Notes: generated by a model from the sequence alone, not told the origin. Positions 1 to 14,248 are shown, numbered from the stretch's first letter. The stretch is 64,000 bases of DNA from Panorpa germanica (GCA_963678705.1 CAVMBN010000174.1:104734-168733); one strand, 5' to 3'. Numbers and translations are program-made.

Positions 1-1585
1 TTTTTATTACGCGTACACGCGGTCCTATAAACATAACCTTAAAATTGTAACTTTGATGTTTAATATAAGACATTACTAAGTGCGATAGACAAAAAAAGTG
101 ATAATAATTAGGTTAGTGTTAGTGCTTAAACATTAAGTGGTTAAGAAAATCAAGAAATTTGTAGAGCTATATAAGAAAGACCTCATATAAACACTACAAA
201 TATACGGAAGACAAAAGGTTGCCGCCCACTATCAAGTAAGTCGATTAACATTAACTATAAATAATATTAAAACATAAAAATTAGTTTATATAAATGCGTG
301 TTTGAAATAATAAAAAGAGTGTATTAATTGTTATAAGTGATTAAGTGAACAATATATGCGGTTTTCTTGGAAATAGTGATTGATCGTTCATGAACATTCA
401 ATGGTAACAAACAAATGGTAAGTAAGTAGGCATAAGTACAAGTATGTACATGAGATATTTATAGAAATTCAGTGTGCGTTTGATAATGTCAGGTGGCCAA
501 GTGACCTTCAAAGAATTAGACCGGCAAAAACCTCTAGGTACGTCTACTGCGCTATGGAGAACTATTTTCATTGTCGAACATTAATTTTACAAACCGATTA
601 CCGTTCCATGAAAAGGCAACTATCTAAAGGTTGTCCTCAGCGATCCGTAATGGGGCCTGAGCTCTAGAACATGGTATTCGACGAGAACTGTGTTTCTCAC
701 TCGAAAGGTTGTGTAAACGTATGTTTTGCCAACGATATAGTGATCCTTATCGGTGCAAATAGTACAGAACAACTAGAAAGCCGTTCTCGACCTGCTATAG
801 ATAAAATCTGTAGTTTCTTGAAGCTACAAAGCTACAAAACAAATACGGTAACAACGAATGATAAACTTGTAACACACCTTGCGCGTGTCACAAGGACGGA
901 ATAAAGCTTAAACTCGGCAACTATGCCGACACTATACAAGGGGGCATTTATGCCAATGGTTGTGTATTTTGCTTCGGCATGGTATTACAGGATCAATCTT
1001 CCAGATCTTCCATGCAAAGAACTATATTATTGACGATGACGCGTTGTTGCAGAACTGTATCTACAGAAGTGGTGCATGTGATATTGAAGACAATTCCTTT
1101 AGATTTAAAAATCACTCATGCACTTACTTAAGTACAAATTACGCTAGAACTGAAAAAATCAAATTTTAATGATTTAAAATTAATGCGACAAATTTCGAGG
1201 ATTTAAAGTTAATGCGGCTGTAGGATAAAAGTCTGGAGACGATACCAAATATATTGCCAAAGAGATGAATGCATATATGCATTAGCTCTGGCAAGACAGA
1301 TTGGACTTAATACAAAAAAGAAGACCTACGTATTGGTTTACAAGGGCGTTAATATTGCTTTGCAACACAAGTGGTTCCTATCTACTATGTTTGTGATCGG
1401 CTCCTGCCACTTTAGGTGAAAAAAGTGATTATAACTGAGAAATTAATTATGGAAAAAAATCAATTAAATTATATGAATATTTTTTCAAACAAAAAGTATT
1501 TAAGTTTGTTTTAAATTTGTGTTAATTTACCCTTAACATTGTTTTTACAAAAGTGTGACAGTTGGAAACCAGTGGATAAAACGAA
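1..1585 (+). repeat. Satellite monomer 1
   Basis: First visible unit; the window edge may cut it or coincide with a unit boundary. Its RT-like frame has an ATG at 554 and an in-frame TAG at 665-667 where other units have TGG (Trp of GPELWN). The frame reopens at 671 and ends at 904. Confidence 0.9.
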
Positions 1586-3172
1586 TTTTTCATTACGCGT
1601 ACACGCGGTCCTATAAACATAACCTCAAAATTGTAACTTTCATGTTTGATATAAGACATTAATAAGTGCGACAGACAAAAAAAGTGATAATAATCAGGTT
1701 AGTGTTAGTGGTAAAACATCAAGTGGTTAAGAAATTCAAGAAATCTGTAGAGATATATAAGAAAGACCTCATATAAACACTATAAATATACGGATGACAA
1801 AGGGTTGCCGCCCACTATCAAGTAAGTCGATTAACATTAACTATAAATAATATTAAAACATAAAAATTAGTTTATATAAATGCGTGTTTGAAATAATAAA
1901 AAGAGTGTATTAATTGTTATAAGTGATTAAGTGAACAATATATGCGGTTTTCTTGGAAATAGTGATTGATCGTTCATGAACATTCAATGGTAACAAACAA
2001 ATGGTAAGTAAGTAGGCATAAGTACAAGTATGTACATGAGATATTTATAGAAATTCAGTGTGCCTTTGATAATGTCTGGTGGCCAAGTGACCTTTAAAGA
2101 ATTAGACCGGCAAAAACCTCTAGGTACGTCTACTGCGCTATGAAGAACTATTTTCATTGTCGAACATTAATTTTACAAACCGATTACCGTTCTATGAAAA
2201 GGCAACTATCTAAAGGTTGTCCTCAGCGATCCGTAATGGGGCCTGAGCTCTGGAACATGGTATTCGACGAGAACTGTGTTTCTCACTCGAAAGGTTGTGT
2301 AAACGTATGTTTTGCCAACGATAATGTGATCCTTATCGGTGCAAATAGTACAGAACAACTAGAAAGCCGTTCTCGACCTGCTATAGATAAAATCTGTAGT
2401 TTCTTGAAGCTACAAAGCTACAAAACAAATACGGTAACAACGAATGATAAACTTGTAACACACCTTGCGCGTGTCACAAGGACGGAATGAAGCTTAAACT
2501 CGGCAACTATGCCGACACTATACAAGGGGGCATTTATGCTAATAATTGTGTATTGTGCTTCGGCATGGTATTACAGGATCAATCTTACAGATCTTCCATG
2601 CAAAGAATTATGTTATTGACGATGACGCGTTGTAGCAGAACTGTATCTACAGAAGTGGTGCAGGTGATATTGGGGACAATTCCTTTAGATTTAAATATCA
2701 CTCATGCGCTTACTCAAGTAAAAATTACGCTAGAACTGAAAAAATCAAATTTTTAAGATTTAAAATTAATGCGACAAATTTCGAGGATTTAAAGTTAATG
2801 CGGCTGTAGGATAAAAGTCTGGAGACGATAATAAATATATTGCCAAAGAGATGAATGCATATATGCATAAGCTCTGGCAAGACAGATGGGACTTAATACA
2901 AAAAGGAAGACCTACGTATTGGTTTACAAGGACGTTAATATTGCTTTGCAACACAAGTGGTTTCTATCTACTATGTGTGTGATCGGCTCCTGCCACTTTA
3001 GGTGAAAAAAGTGATTATAAGTGAGAAATTAATTATGGAAAAAAATCAATTAAATTATATGAATACTATTTTAAACGAAAAGTATTTAAGTTTGTATTAA
3101 ATTTGTGTTAATTTACCCTAAACAAAGTGTTTTTACAAAAGTTTGACAGTTGGAAACCAGTGTAAAAACGAA
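1586..3172 (+). repeat. Satellite monomer 2
   Basis: 1587-bp unit. The RT-like frame is open from ATG 2140 to 2490 (116 codons). A TAA at 2095-2097, where most units read CAA, separates it from the motif-A-like segment. Confidence 0.93.
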
Positions 3173-4759
3173 TTTTTCATTACGCCTACACGCGGTCTTA
3201 TAAACATAACCTCAAAATTGTAACTTTGATGTTTGATATAAGACATTAATAAGTGCGATAGACAAAAAAAGTGATAATAATTAGATTAGTGTTAGTGCTA
3301 AAACATCAAGTGGTTAAGAAATTCAAGAAATCTGTAGAGCTATATATGGAAGACCTCATATAAACACTACAAATATACGGAAGACAAAAGGTTGCCGCCC
3401 ACTATCAAGTAAGTCGATTAACATTACCTATAAATAATATTAAAACATAAGAATTAGTTTATATAAATGCGTGTTTTAAATAATATAGAGAGTGTATTAA
3501 TTGTTATAAGTGATTAAGTGAACAATATATGCGGTTTTCTTGGAAATAGTGATTGATCGTTCATGAACATACAATGGTAACAAACAAATGGTAAGTAAGT
3601 AGGCATAAATACAAGTATGTATATCAGATATTTTTAGAAATTCAGTGTGCCTTTGTTAATGTCTGGTGGCCAAGTGACCTTCAAAGAATTAGACCGGCAA
3701 AAACCTCTAGGTACGTCTACTGCGCTATAGAGAACTATTTTCATTGTCGAACATTAATTTTACAAACCGATTACCGTTCCATGAAAAGGCTACTGTCTAA
3801 AAGTTGTCCTCAGCGATCCGTTATAGGGCCTGAGCTCTGGAACATGGTATTCGACGAGAACTGTGTTTCTCACTCGAAAGGTTGTGTAAACGTATGTTTT
3901 GCCAACGATAATGTGATCCTTACCGGTGCAAATAGTACAGAACAACTAGAAAGCCGTTCTCGACTTGCTATAGATAAAATCTGCAGTTTCTTAAAGCTAC
4001 AAAGCTACGAAACAAATACGGTAACAACAAATGATAAACTTGTAACACACCTTGCGCGTGTCACAAGGACGGAATGAAGCTTAAACTCGGCAACTATGCC
4101 GACACTATACAAGGGGGCATTTATGCCAATGGTTGTGTATTGTGCTTCAGCATAGTATTACAGGATCAATCTTCCAGATCTTTCATGCAAAGAACTATGA
4201 TATTGACGATGACGCGTTGTTGCAGAACTGTATCTACAGAAGTGGTGCAGGTGATATTGGGGACAATTCCATTAGATTTAAAAATCACTCATGCACTTAC
4301 GCAAGTACAAATTACGCTAGAACTGACAAAAACAGATTTTGATGATATAAAATTAATGCTAAAAATTTCGAGGATTTAAAGTTAATGCGGCTATAGGATA
4401 AAAGTCTGAAGACGATACCAAACATATTGCCAAAGAGATGAATGCATATATGCATAAGCTCTGGCAAGACAAATGGGACTTAATACAAAAAAGAAGACCT
4501 ACGTATTGGTTTACAAGGACGTTAATATTGCTTTGCAACACAAATGGTTCCTATCTACTATGTGTGTGATCGGCTCCTGTTACTTTAGGTGAAAAAAGTG
4601 ATTACAAGTGAGAAATAAATTATGGAAAAAAATTAATTAAATTATATGAATACTTTTTTAAACGAAAAGTATTTAAGTTTGTTTTAAATTTGTGGTTATT
4701 TATCCTAAACAAAGTGTTTTTACAAAAGTTTGACAGTTGGAAACCAGTGTAAAAACGAA
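3173..4759 (+). repeat. Satellite monomer 3
   Basis: 1587-bp unit. The usual ATG of the 116-codon frame is changed ('gctatagag'), so the open part runs from the next ATG, 3781-4077. It shares this and the 'acgcctacacgcgg' junction variant with monomer 4. Confidence 0.93.
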
Positions 4760-6346
4760 TTTTTCCTTACGCCTACACGCGGTCTTATAAACATAACCTC
4801 AAAATTGTAACTTTGATGTTTGATATAAGACATTAATAAGTGCGATAGACAAAAAAAGTGATAATAATTAGGTTAGTGTTAGTGCTAAAACATCAAGTGG
4901 TTAAGAAATTCAAGAAATCTGTAGAGCTATATATGGAAGACCTCATATAAACACTACAAATATACGGAAGACAAAAGGTTGCCGCCCACTATTAAGTAAG
5001 TCGATTAACATTACCTATAAATAATATTAAAACATAAGAATTAGTTTATATAAATGCGTGTTTTAAATAATATAGAGAGTGTATTAATTGTTATAAGTGA
5101 TTGAGTGAACAATATATGCGGTTTTCTTGGAAATAGTGATTGATCGTTCATGAACATTCAGTGGTAACAAACAAATGGTAAGTAAGTAGGCATAAGTACA
5201 AATATGTACATGAGATATTTATAGAAATTCAGTGTGCCTTTGATAATGTCTGGTGGCCAAGTGACCTTCAACGAATTAGACCGGCAAAAACCTCTAGGTA
5301 CGTCTACTGCGCTATATAGAACTATTTTCATTGTCGAACATTAATTTTACAAACCGATTACCGTTCCATGAAAAGGCAACTATCTAAAGGTTGTCCTCAG
5401 CGATCCGTAATGGGGCCTGAGCTCTTGAACATGGTATTCGACGAGAACTGTGTTTCTCACTCGAAAGGTTGTGTCAACGTATGTTTTGCCAACGATAATG
5501 TGATCCTTATCGGTGCAAATAGTACAGAACAACTAGAAAGCCGTTCTCGACCTGCTATAGATAAAATCTGTAGTTTCTTGAAGCTACAAAGCTACAAAAC
5601 AAATACGGTAACAAGGAATGATAAACTTGTAACACACCTTGCAAGTGTCACAAGGACGGAATGAAGCTTAAACTCGGCAACTATGCCGACACTATACAAG
5701 GGGGCATTTATGCCAATGGTTGTGTATTGTGCTTCGGCATGGTATTACAGGATCAATCTTCCAGATCTTTTATGCAAAGAACTATGATATTGACGATGAC
5801 GCGTTGTTGCAGAACTGTATCTACAGAAGTGGTGCAGGTGATATTGGAGACAATTCCATTAGATTTAAAAATCACTCATGCACTTACGCAAGTACAAATT
5901 ACGCTAGAACTAAAAAAATCAAATTTTGATGATTTAAAATTAATGCTAAAAATTTCGAGGATTTAAAGTTAATGCGGCTGTAGGATAAAAGTCTGGAGAC
6001 GATACCAAATATATTGCCAAAGAGATGAATGCATATATGCATAAGCTCTGGCAAGACAGATGGGACTTAATACAAAAAGGAAGACCTACGTATTGGTTTA
6101 CAAGGACGTTAATATTGCTTTGCAACACAAGTGGTTCCTATCTACTATGTGTGTGATCGGCTCCTGCCACTTTAGGTGAAAAAAGTGATTATAAGTGAGA
6201 AATTAATTATGGAAAAAAATTAATTAAATTATATGAATACTTTTTTAAACGAAAAGTATTTAAGTTTGTTTAAAATTTGTGTTAATTTACCCTAAACAAA
6301 GTGTTTTTACAAAAGTTTGACAGTTGAAAACCAGTGTAAAAACGAA
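4760..6346 (+). repeat. Satellite monomer 4
   Basis: 1587-bp unit. The RT-like frame starts at the internal ATG, 5368-5664, because the upstream ATG is lost. Its 3' half carries variants shared with monomer 5 (for example 'aatgctaaaaatttcgagg', where monomer 5 reads 'aatggtaaaaa'). Confidence 0.93.
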
Positions 6347-7933
6347 TTTTTTATTACGCCTACACGCGGTCTTATAAACATAACCTCAAAATTGTAACTT
6401 TCATGTTTGATATAAGACATTAATAAGTGCGATAGACAAAAAAAGTGATAATAATTAGGTTAGTGTTAGTGCTAAAACATCAAGTGGGTAAGAAATTCAA
6501 GAAATCTGTAGAGCTATATAAGGAAGACCTCATATAAACACTACAAATATACGGAAGACAAAATGTTGCCGCCCACAATCAAGTAAGTCAATTAACATTA
6601 ACTATAAATAATATTAAAACATAAGAATTAGTTTATATAAATGCGTGTTTTAAATAATAAAGAGAGTGTATTAATTGTTATAAGTGATTAAGTGAACAAT
6701 ATATGCGGTTTTCTTGGAAATAGTGATTGATCGTTCATAAACATTCAGTGGTAACAAACAAATGGTGAGTAAGTAGGCATAAGTACAAATATGTACATGA
6801 GATATTTATAGAAATTCAGTGTGCCTTTGATAATGTCTGGTGGCCAAGTGACCTTCAAAGAATTAGACCGGCAAAAACCTCTAGGTACGTCTACTGCGCT
6901 ATGGAGAACTATTTTCATTATCATACATTAATTTTACAAACCGATTACCGTTCCATGAAAAGGCAACTATCTAAAGGTTGTCCTCAGCGATCTGTAATAG
7001 GGCCTGAGCTCTGGAACATGGTATTCGACGAGAACTGCGTTTCTCACTCGAAAGGTTGTGTAGACGTATGTTTTGCCAACGATAATGTGATCCTTATCGG
7101 TGCAAATAGTACAGAACAACTAGAAAGGCGTTCTCGACCTGCTATAGATAAAATCTGTAGTTTCTTGAAGCTACAAAGCTACGAAACAAATACGGTAACA
7201 ACGAATGATAAACTTGTAACACACCTTGCGCGTGTCACAAGGACGGAATGAAGCTTAAACTCGGCAACTATGCCGACACTATACAAGGGGGCATTTATGC
7301 CAATGGTTGTGTATTGTGCTTCGGCATGGTATTACAGGATCAATCTTCCAGATCTTTCATGCAAAGAACTATGATATTGACGATGACGCGTTGTTGCAGA
7401 ACTGTATCTACAGAAGTGGTGCAGGTGATATTGGGGACAATTCCATTAGATTTAAAAATCACTCATGCACTTACGCAAGTACAAATTACGCTAGAACTAA
7501 AAAAATCAAATTTTGATGATTTAAAATTAATGGTAAAAATTTCGAGGATTTAAAGTTAATGCGGCTGTAGGATAAAAGTCTGGAGACGATACCAAATATA
7601 TTGCCAAAGAGATGAATGCATATATGCATAAGCTCTGGCAAGACAGATGGGACTTAATACAAAAAGGAAGACCTACGTATTGGTTTACAAGGACGTTAAT
7701 ATTGCTTTGCAACACAAGTGGTTCCTATCTACTATGTGTGTGATCGGCTCCTGCCACTTTAGGTGAAAAAAGTGATTATAAGTGAGAAATTAATTATGGA
7801 AAAAAATTAATTAAATTATATGAATACTTTTTTAAACGAAAAGTATTTAAGTTTGTTTAAAATTTGTGTTAATTTACCCTAAACAAAGTGTTTTTACAAA
7901 AGTTTGACAGTTGAAAACCAGTGTAAAAACGAA
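6347..7933 (+). repeat. Satellite monomer 5
   Basis: 1587-bp unit with the full 116-codon RT-like frame at 6901-7251. It is nearly identical to monomer 6 over about the first 1.5 kb, including coding variants FHYHTL, GCVDVC and LERRSR that other monomers do not have (monomer 18 shares only the FHYHTL variant). Confidence 0.93.
6799..7740 (+). pseudogene. R1-clade LINE ORF2 fragment (representative copy, monomer 5)
   Basis: This is the coding relic present in every monomer, described here in a copy whose reverse transcriptase frame is open from 6799 to 7251. In order it shows a motif-A-like segment (IEIQCAFDNVWWP; the family usually has an aspartate where this has Glu), then SKGCPQRSV and GPELWN (matching the R1 pattern GCPQGS...GPLLWN), then CFANDNVILI where active enzymes have YADD. 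After a TGA at 7249-7251 the similarity continues in other frames: QRTM..MTRCCRTVSTEVVQVILGTIPLDL, then LWQDRWD...KGRPTYWF near 7630-7690. That order is typical of R1-type ORF2 C-termini. The endonuclease domain is absent. With both catalytic motifs altered and several frame changes it cannot encode an active enzyme. Confidence 0.8.
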
Positions 7934-9513
7934 TTTTTTATTACGCCTACACGCGGTCTTATAAACATAACCTCAAAATTGTAACTTTCATGTTTGATAT
8001 AAGACATTAATAAGTGCGATAGACAAAAAAAGTGATAATAATTAGGTTAGTGTTAGTGCTAAAACATCAAGTGGGTAAGAAATTCAAGAAATCTGTAGAG
8101 CTATATAAGGAAGACCTCATATAAACACTACAAATATACAAAAGACAAAATGTTGCCGCCCACAATCAAGTAAGTCAATTAACATTAACTATAAATAATA
8201 TTAAAACATAAGAATTAGTTTATATAAATGCGTGTTTTAAATAATAAAGAGAGTGTATTAATTGTTATAAGTGATTAAGTGAACAATATATGCGGTTTTC
8301 TTGGAAATAGTGATTGATCGTTCATGAACATTCAGTGGTAACAAACAAATGGTGAGTAAGTAGGCATAAGTACAAATATGTACATGAGATATTTATAGAA
8401 ATTCAGTGTGCCTTTGATAATGTCTGGTGGCCAAGTGACCTTCAAAGAATTAGACCGGCAAAAACCTCTAGGTACGTCTACTGCGCTATGGAGAACTATT
8501 TTCATTATCATACATTAATTTTACAAACCGATTACCGTTCCATGAAAAGGCAACTATCTAAAGGTTGTCCTCAGCGATCTGTAATAGGGCCTGAGCTCTG
8601 GAACATGGTATTCGACGAGAACTGCGTTTCTCACTCGAAAGGTTGTGTAGACGTATGTTTTGCCAACGATAATGTGATCCTTATCGGTGCAAATAGTACA
8701 GAACAACTAGAAAGGCGTTCTCGACCTGCTATAGATAAAATCTGTAGTTTCTTGAAGCTACAAAGCTACGAAACAAATACGGTAACAACGAATGATAAAC
8801 TTGTAACACACCTTGCGCGTGTCACAAGGACGGAATGAAGCTTAAACACGGCAACTATGCCGACACTATACAAGGAGGCATTTATGCCAATAGTTGTGTA
8901 TTGTGCTTCGGCATGGTATTACAGGATCAATCTTCCATGCAAAGAACTATGTTATTGACGATGACGCGTTGTTGCAGAACTGTATCTACAGAAGTGGTGC
9001 AGGTGATATTGGGGACAATTCCTTTAGATTTAAATATCACTCATGCACTTTTTCAAGTACAAATTACGCTAGAACTGAAAAAATCAAATTTTGATGATTT
9101 AAAATTAATGCGACAAATTTCGAGGATTTAAAGTTAATGCGGCTGTAGGATAAAAGTCTGGAGACGATACCAAATATATTGCCAAAGAGATGAATGCATA
9201 TATGCATAAGCTCTGGCAAGACAGATGGGACTTAATACAAAAAGGAAGACCAACGTATTGGTTTACAAGGACGTTAATATTGCTTTGCAACACAAGTGGT
9301 TCCTATCTACTATGTGTGTGATCGGCTCCTGCTACTTTAGGTGAAAAAAGTGATTAAAAGTGAGAAATTAATTATGGAAAAAAATTAAATAAATTATATG
9401 AATACTTTTTCAAACGAAAAGTATTTAAGTTTGTTTTAAAAATTGTGTTAATTTACCCTAAACATAGTGTTTTTACAAAAGTTTGACAGTTGGAAACCAG
9501 TGTTAAAAACGAA
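7934..9513 (+). repeat. Satellite monomer 6
   Basis: 1580-bp unit with the 116-codon frame at 8488-8838. It matches monomer 5 up to about 8845, then switches to a different variant set. That set includes a 9-bp deletion of 'ccagatctt' between short direct repeats near 8935. Confidence 0.93.
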
Positions 9514-11092
9514 TTTTTCATTACGCGTACACGCGGTCTTATAAACATAACCTTAAAACTGTAAATTTGATGTTTGATATAAGACATTAATAAGTGCGAT
9601 AGACAAAAAAAGTGATAATAATTAGGTTAGTGTTAGTGCTAAAACATCAAGTGGTTAAGAAAATCAAGAAATTTGTAGAGCTATATAAGGAAGACCTCTT
9701 ATAAACACTACAAATATACGGAAGACAAAAGGTTGCCGCCCACTATCAAGTAAGTCAATTAACATTAACTATAAATAATATTGAAACATAAGAATTAGTT
9801 TATATAAATGCGTGTTTTAAATAATAAAGAGAGTGTATTAATTGTTATATGAGATTAAGTGAACAATATATGCGGTTTTCTTATAAACAGTGATTGATCG
9901 TTCATGAACATTCAATGGTAACAAACAAATGGTAAGTAAGTAGGCATAAGTACAAGTATGTACATGAGATATTTATAGAAATTCAGTGTGCCTTTGATAA
10001 TGTCTGGTGGCCAAGTGACCTTTAAAGAATTAGACCGGCAAAAACCTCTAGGTACGTCTACTGCGCTATGGAGAACTATTTTCATTGTCAAACATTAATT
10101 TTACAAACCGATTACCGTTTCATGAAAAGGCAACTATCTAAAAGTTGTCCTCAGCGATCCGTAATGGGGCCTGAGCTCTGGAACATGGTATTCGACGAGA
10201 ACAGTGTTTCTCACTCGAAAGGTTGTGTAAACGTATGTTTTGCCAACGATAATATGATCCTTACCGGTGCAAATAGTACAGAACAACTAGAAAGCCGTTC
10301 TCGACCTGCTATAGATAAAGTCTGTAGTTTCTTGAAGCTACAAAGCTACGAAACAAATACGGTAACAACAAATGATAAACTTGTAACACACCTTGCGCGT
10401 GTCACAAGGACGGAATGAAGCTTAAATTTGGCAACTATGCCGACACTATGCAAACGGGCATTTATGCCAATGGTTGTGTATTTTGCTTCGGCATGGAATA
10501 ATCTTCCAGATCTTCCATGAAAAGAACTATGTTATTGACGATGACGCGTTGTTGCAGAACTGTATCTACAGAAGTGGTGCAGGTGATATTGGGGACAATT
10601 CCTTTAGATTTAAAAATCACTCATGCACCTACTCAAGTACAAATTACGCTAGAACTTAAAAAATCAAATTTTGATGATTTAAAATTTATGCGACAAATTT
10701 CGAGGATTTAAAGTTAATGCGGCATTAGGATAAAAGTCTAAAGACGATACCAAATATATTGCCAAAGAGATGAATGCATATATGCATAAGCTCTAACAAG
10801 ACAGATGGGACTTAATACAAAAAGGAAGACCTACGTATTGGTTTACAAGGACGTTAATATTGCTTTGCAACATAAGTGGTTCCTATCTACTATGTGTGTG
10901 ATCGGCTCCTGCTACTTTAGGTGAAAAAAGTGATTAAAAGTAAAAAATTAATTACGGAAAAAAATATAATAAATTATATGAATACTTTTTCATACGAAAA
11001 GTATTTAAGTTTGTTTTAAATTTGTGTTAATTTACCCTAAACAAAGTGTTTTTACAAAAGTTTGACAGTTGGAAACCAGTGTAAAAAACGAA
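9514..11092 (+). repeat. Satellite monomer 7
   Basis: 1579-bp unit. The RT-like frame is open at 10068-10418. It has its own short deletion around 10497 ('ggcatggaataatcttcc') in place of the 9-bp deletion seen in neighbours. Confidence 0.93.
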
Positions 11093-12670
11093 TTTTTCAT
11101 TACGCGTACACGCGGTCTTATAAACATAACCTCAAAATTGTAACTTTGATGTTTGATATAAGACATTAATAAGTGCGATAGACAAAAAAGTGATAATAAT
11201 TAGGTTAGTGTTAGTGCTAAAACATCAAGTGGTTAAGAAATTCAAGAAATCTGTAGAGCTTTATAAGTAATACCTCATATAAACACTACAAATATACGCA
11301 AGACAAAAGGTTGCCGCCCACTATCAAGTAAATCGATTAACATTAACTATAAATAATATTAAAACATAAGAATTAGTTTATATAAATGCGTGTTTTAAAT
11401 AATAAAGAGAGTGTATTAATTGTTATAAGTGATTAAGTTAACAATATATGCGGTTTTCTTGGAAATAGTGATTGATCGTTCATGAACATTCAATGGTAAA
11501 AAACAAATAATAAGTAAGTAGGCATAAGTACAAGTATGTACATGAGATATTTATAGAAATTCAGTGTGCCTTTGATAATGTCTGGTGGCCAAGTGACCTT
11601 CAAAGAATTAGACCGGCAAAAACCTCTAGGTACGTCTACTGCGCTATGGAGAACTATTTTCCTTGTCGAACAATAATTTTACAAACCGATTACCGTTCCA
11701 TGAAAAGGCAACTATCTAAAGGTTGTCCTCAGCGATCCGTAATGGGGCCTGAGCTCTGGAATATGGTATTCGACGAGAACTGTGTTTCTTACTCGAAAGG
11801 TTGTGTAAACGTATGTTTTGCCAACAAAAATGTGATCCTTATCGGTGCTAATAGTACAGAACAACTAGGAAGCCGTTCTCGACTTGCTATAGATAAAATC
11901 TGCAGTTTCTTAAAGCTACAAAGCTACGAAACAAATACGGTAACAACGAATGATAAACTTGTAACACACCTTGCGCGTGTCACAAGGACGGAATGAAGCT
12001 TAAACTCGGCAACTATGCCGACACTATACAAGGGGGCATTTATGCCAATGGTTGTGTATTGTGCTTTGGCATGGTATTACAGGATCAATCTTCCATGTAA
12101 AGAACTATATTATTGACGATGACGCGTTGTTGCAGAACTGTATCTACAGAAGTGATGCAGGTGATATTAGGGACAATTCCTTTAGATTTAAATATCACTC
12201 ATGCACTTCCTCAAGTACAAATTACGCTAGAACTGAAAAAATCAAATTTGGATGATTTAAAATTAATGCGACAAATTTCGAGGATTTAAAGTTAATGCGG
12301 CTGTAGGATAAAAGTCTGGAGACGATACTAAATATATTGCCAAAGAGATGAATGCATATATGCATAAGCTCTGGCAAGACAGATGGGACTTAATACAATA
12401 AGGAAGACCTACGTATTGGTTTACAAGGACGTTAATATTGCTTTGCAACACAAGTGGTTCCTATCTACTATGTGTGTGATCGGCTCCTGCTACTTTAGGT
12501 GAAAAAAGTGATTAAAAGTAAAAAATTAATTACGGAAAAAAATTAAATAAATTATATGAATACTTTTTCAAACGAAAAGTATTTAAGTTTGTTTTAAATT
12601 TGTGTTAATTTTCCCTAAACAAAGTGTTTTAACAAAAGTTTGACAGTTAAAAACCAGTGTTAAAAACGAA
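11093..12670 (+). repeat. Satellite monomer 8
   Basis: 1578-bp unit. The RT-like frame is open at 11646-11996; the catalytic-box remnant is further changed (FANKN). It carries the 9-bp 'ccagatctt' deletion. Confidence 0.93.
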
Positions 12671-14248
12671 TTTTTCATTACGCGTACACGCGCTCTTATA
12701 AACATAACCTTAAAATTGTAACTTTGATGTTTAATATAAGACATTACTAAGTGCGATAGACAAAAAAAGTGATAATAATTAGGTTAGTGTTAGTGCTAAA
12801 ACATCAAGTGGTTAAGAAAATCAAGAAATTTGTAGAGCTATATAAGGAAGACCTCTTATAAACACTACAAATATACGGAAGACAAAAGGTTGCCGCCCAC
12901 TATCAAGTAAGTCAATTAACATTAACTATAAATAATATTGAAACATAAGAATTAGTTTATATAAATGCGTGTTTTAAATAATAAAGAGAGTGTATTAATA
13001 GTTATAAGTGATTAAGTGAACAATATATGCGGTTTTCTTGGAAATAGTGATTGATCGTTCATGAACATTCAATAGTAACAAACAAATGGTAAGTAAGTAG
13101 GCATAAGTACAAGTATGTACATGAGATATTTATAGAAATTCAGTGTGCCTTTGATAATGTCTGGTGGCCAAGTGACCTTTAAAGAATTAGACCGGCAAAC
13201 ACCTCTAGGTACGTCTACTGCGCTATAAACAACTATTTTCATTGTCGAACATTAATTTTACAAACCGATTACCGTTCCATGAAAAGGCAACTATCTAAAG
13301 GTTGTCCTCAGCGATCCGTAATAAGGCCTGAGCTCTGGAACATGGTATTCGACGAGAACTGTGTTTCTCACTCGAAAGGTTGTGTAAACGCATGTTTTGC
13401 TAACGATAATGTAATCCTTATCGGTGCAAATAGTACAGAACAACTAGAAAGCCGTTCTCGACCTGCTATAGATAAAATCTGTAGTTTCTTGTAGCTACAA
13501 AGCTACAAAACAAATACGGTAACAACGGATGATAAACTTGTAACACACCTTTCGCGTGTCACAAGGACGGAATGAAGCTTAAACTCGGCAACTATGCCGA
13601 CACTATACAAGGGGGCATTTATGCCAATGGTTGTGTATTGTGCTTCGGCATGGTATTACAGGATCAATCTTCCAGATCTTCCATGCAAAGAACTATGTTA
13701 TTGACGATGACGCGTTGTTGCAAAACTGTATCTACAGATGTGGTGCAGGTGATATTGGGGACAATTCCTTTAGATTTAAATATCACTTATGCACTTACTC
13801 AAGTACAAATTACGCTAGAACTAAATAAATCAAATTTTGATGATTTAAAATGAATGCGACAAATTTCGAGGATTTAAAGTTAATGCGGCTTTAGGATAAA
13901 AGTCTAAAGACGATACCAAATATATTGCCAAAGAGATAAATGCATATATGCATAAGCTCTGGCAAGACAGATGGGACTTAATACAAAAAGGAAGACTTAC
14001 GTATTCGATTACAAGGACGTTAATATTGCTTTGCAACACAAGTGGTTCCTATCTACTATGTGTGTGATCGGCTCCTGCTGCTTTAGGTGAAAAAAGTGAG
14101 TAATTAATTACGGAAAAAAATTAAATAAATTATATGAATACTTTTTCAAACGAAAACTTTTTAAGTTTGCTTTAAATTTGTGTTAATTTACCCTAAACAA
14201 AGTATTTTTACAAAAGTTTGACAGTTGGAAACCAGTGTTAAAAACGAA
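12671..14248 (+). repeat. Satellite monomer 9
   Basis: 1578-bp unit. The usual start ATG is lost; the open part 13279-13494 ends early at a TAG ('ttgtagc'). It has the full 'ccagatctt' segment, unlike both neighbours. Confidence 0.93.

Noticed and set aside
2766..2954. A conserved ~62-residue minus-strand frame (MLQSNINVLVNQYVGL...) in most monomers
   Set aside because: It is the exact antisense of the LINE C-terminal region (LWQDRWD...KGRPTYWF). Its conservation follows from the similarity of the monomers.
4133..4342. A ~69-residue plus-strand frame (MCIVLRHGITGS...) recurring in the array
   Set aside because: It overlaps the QRTM..RTVSTEVVQVILGTIPLDL frame, which is the one with LINE similarity. 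The overlapping frame has no independent support.
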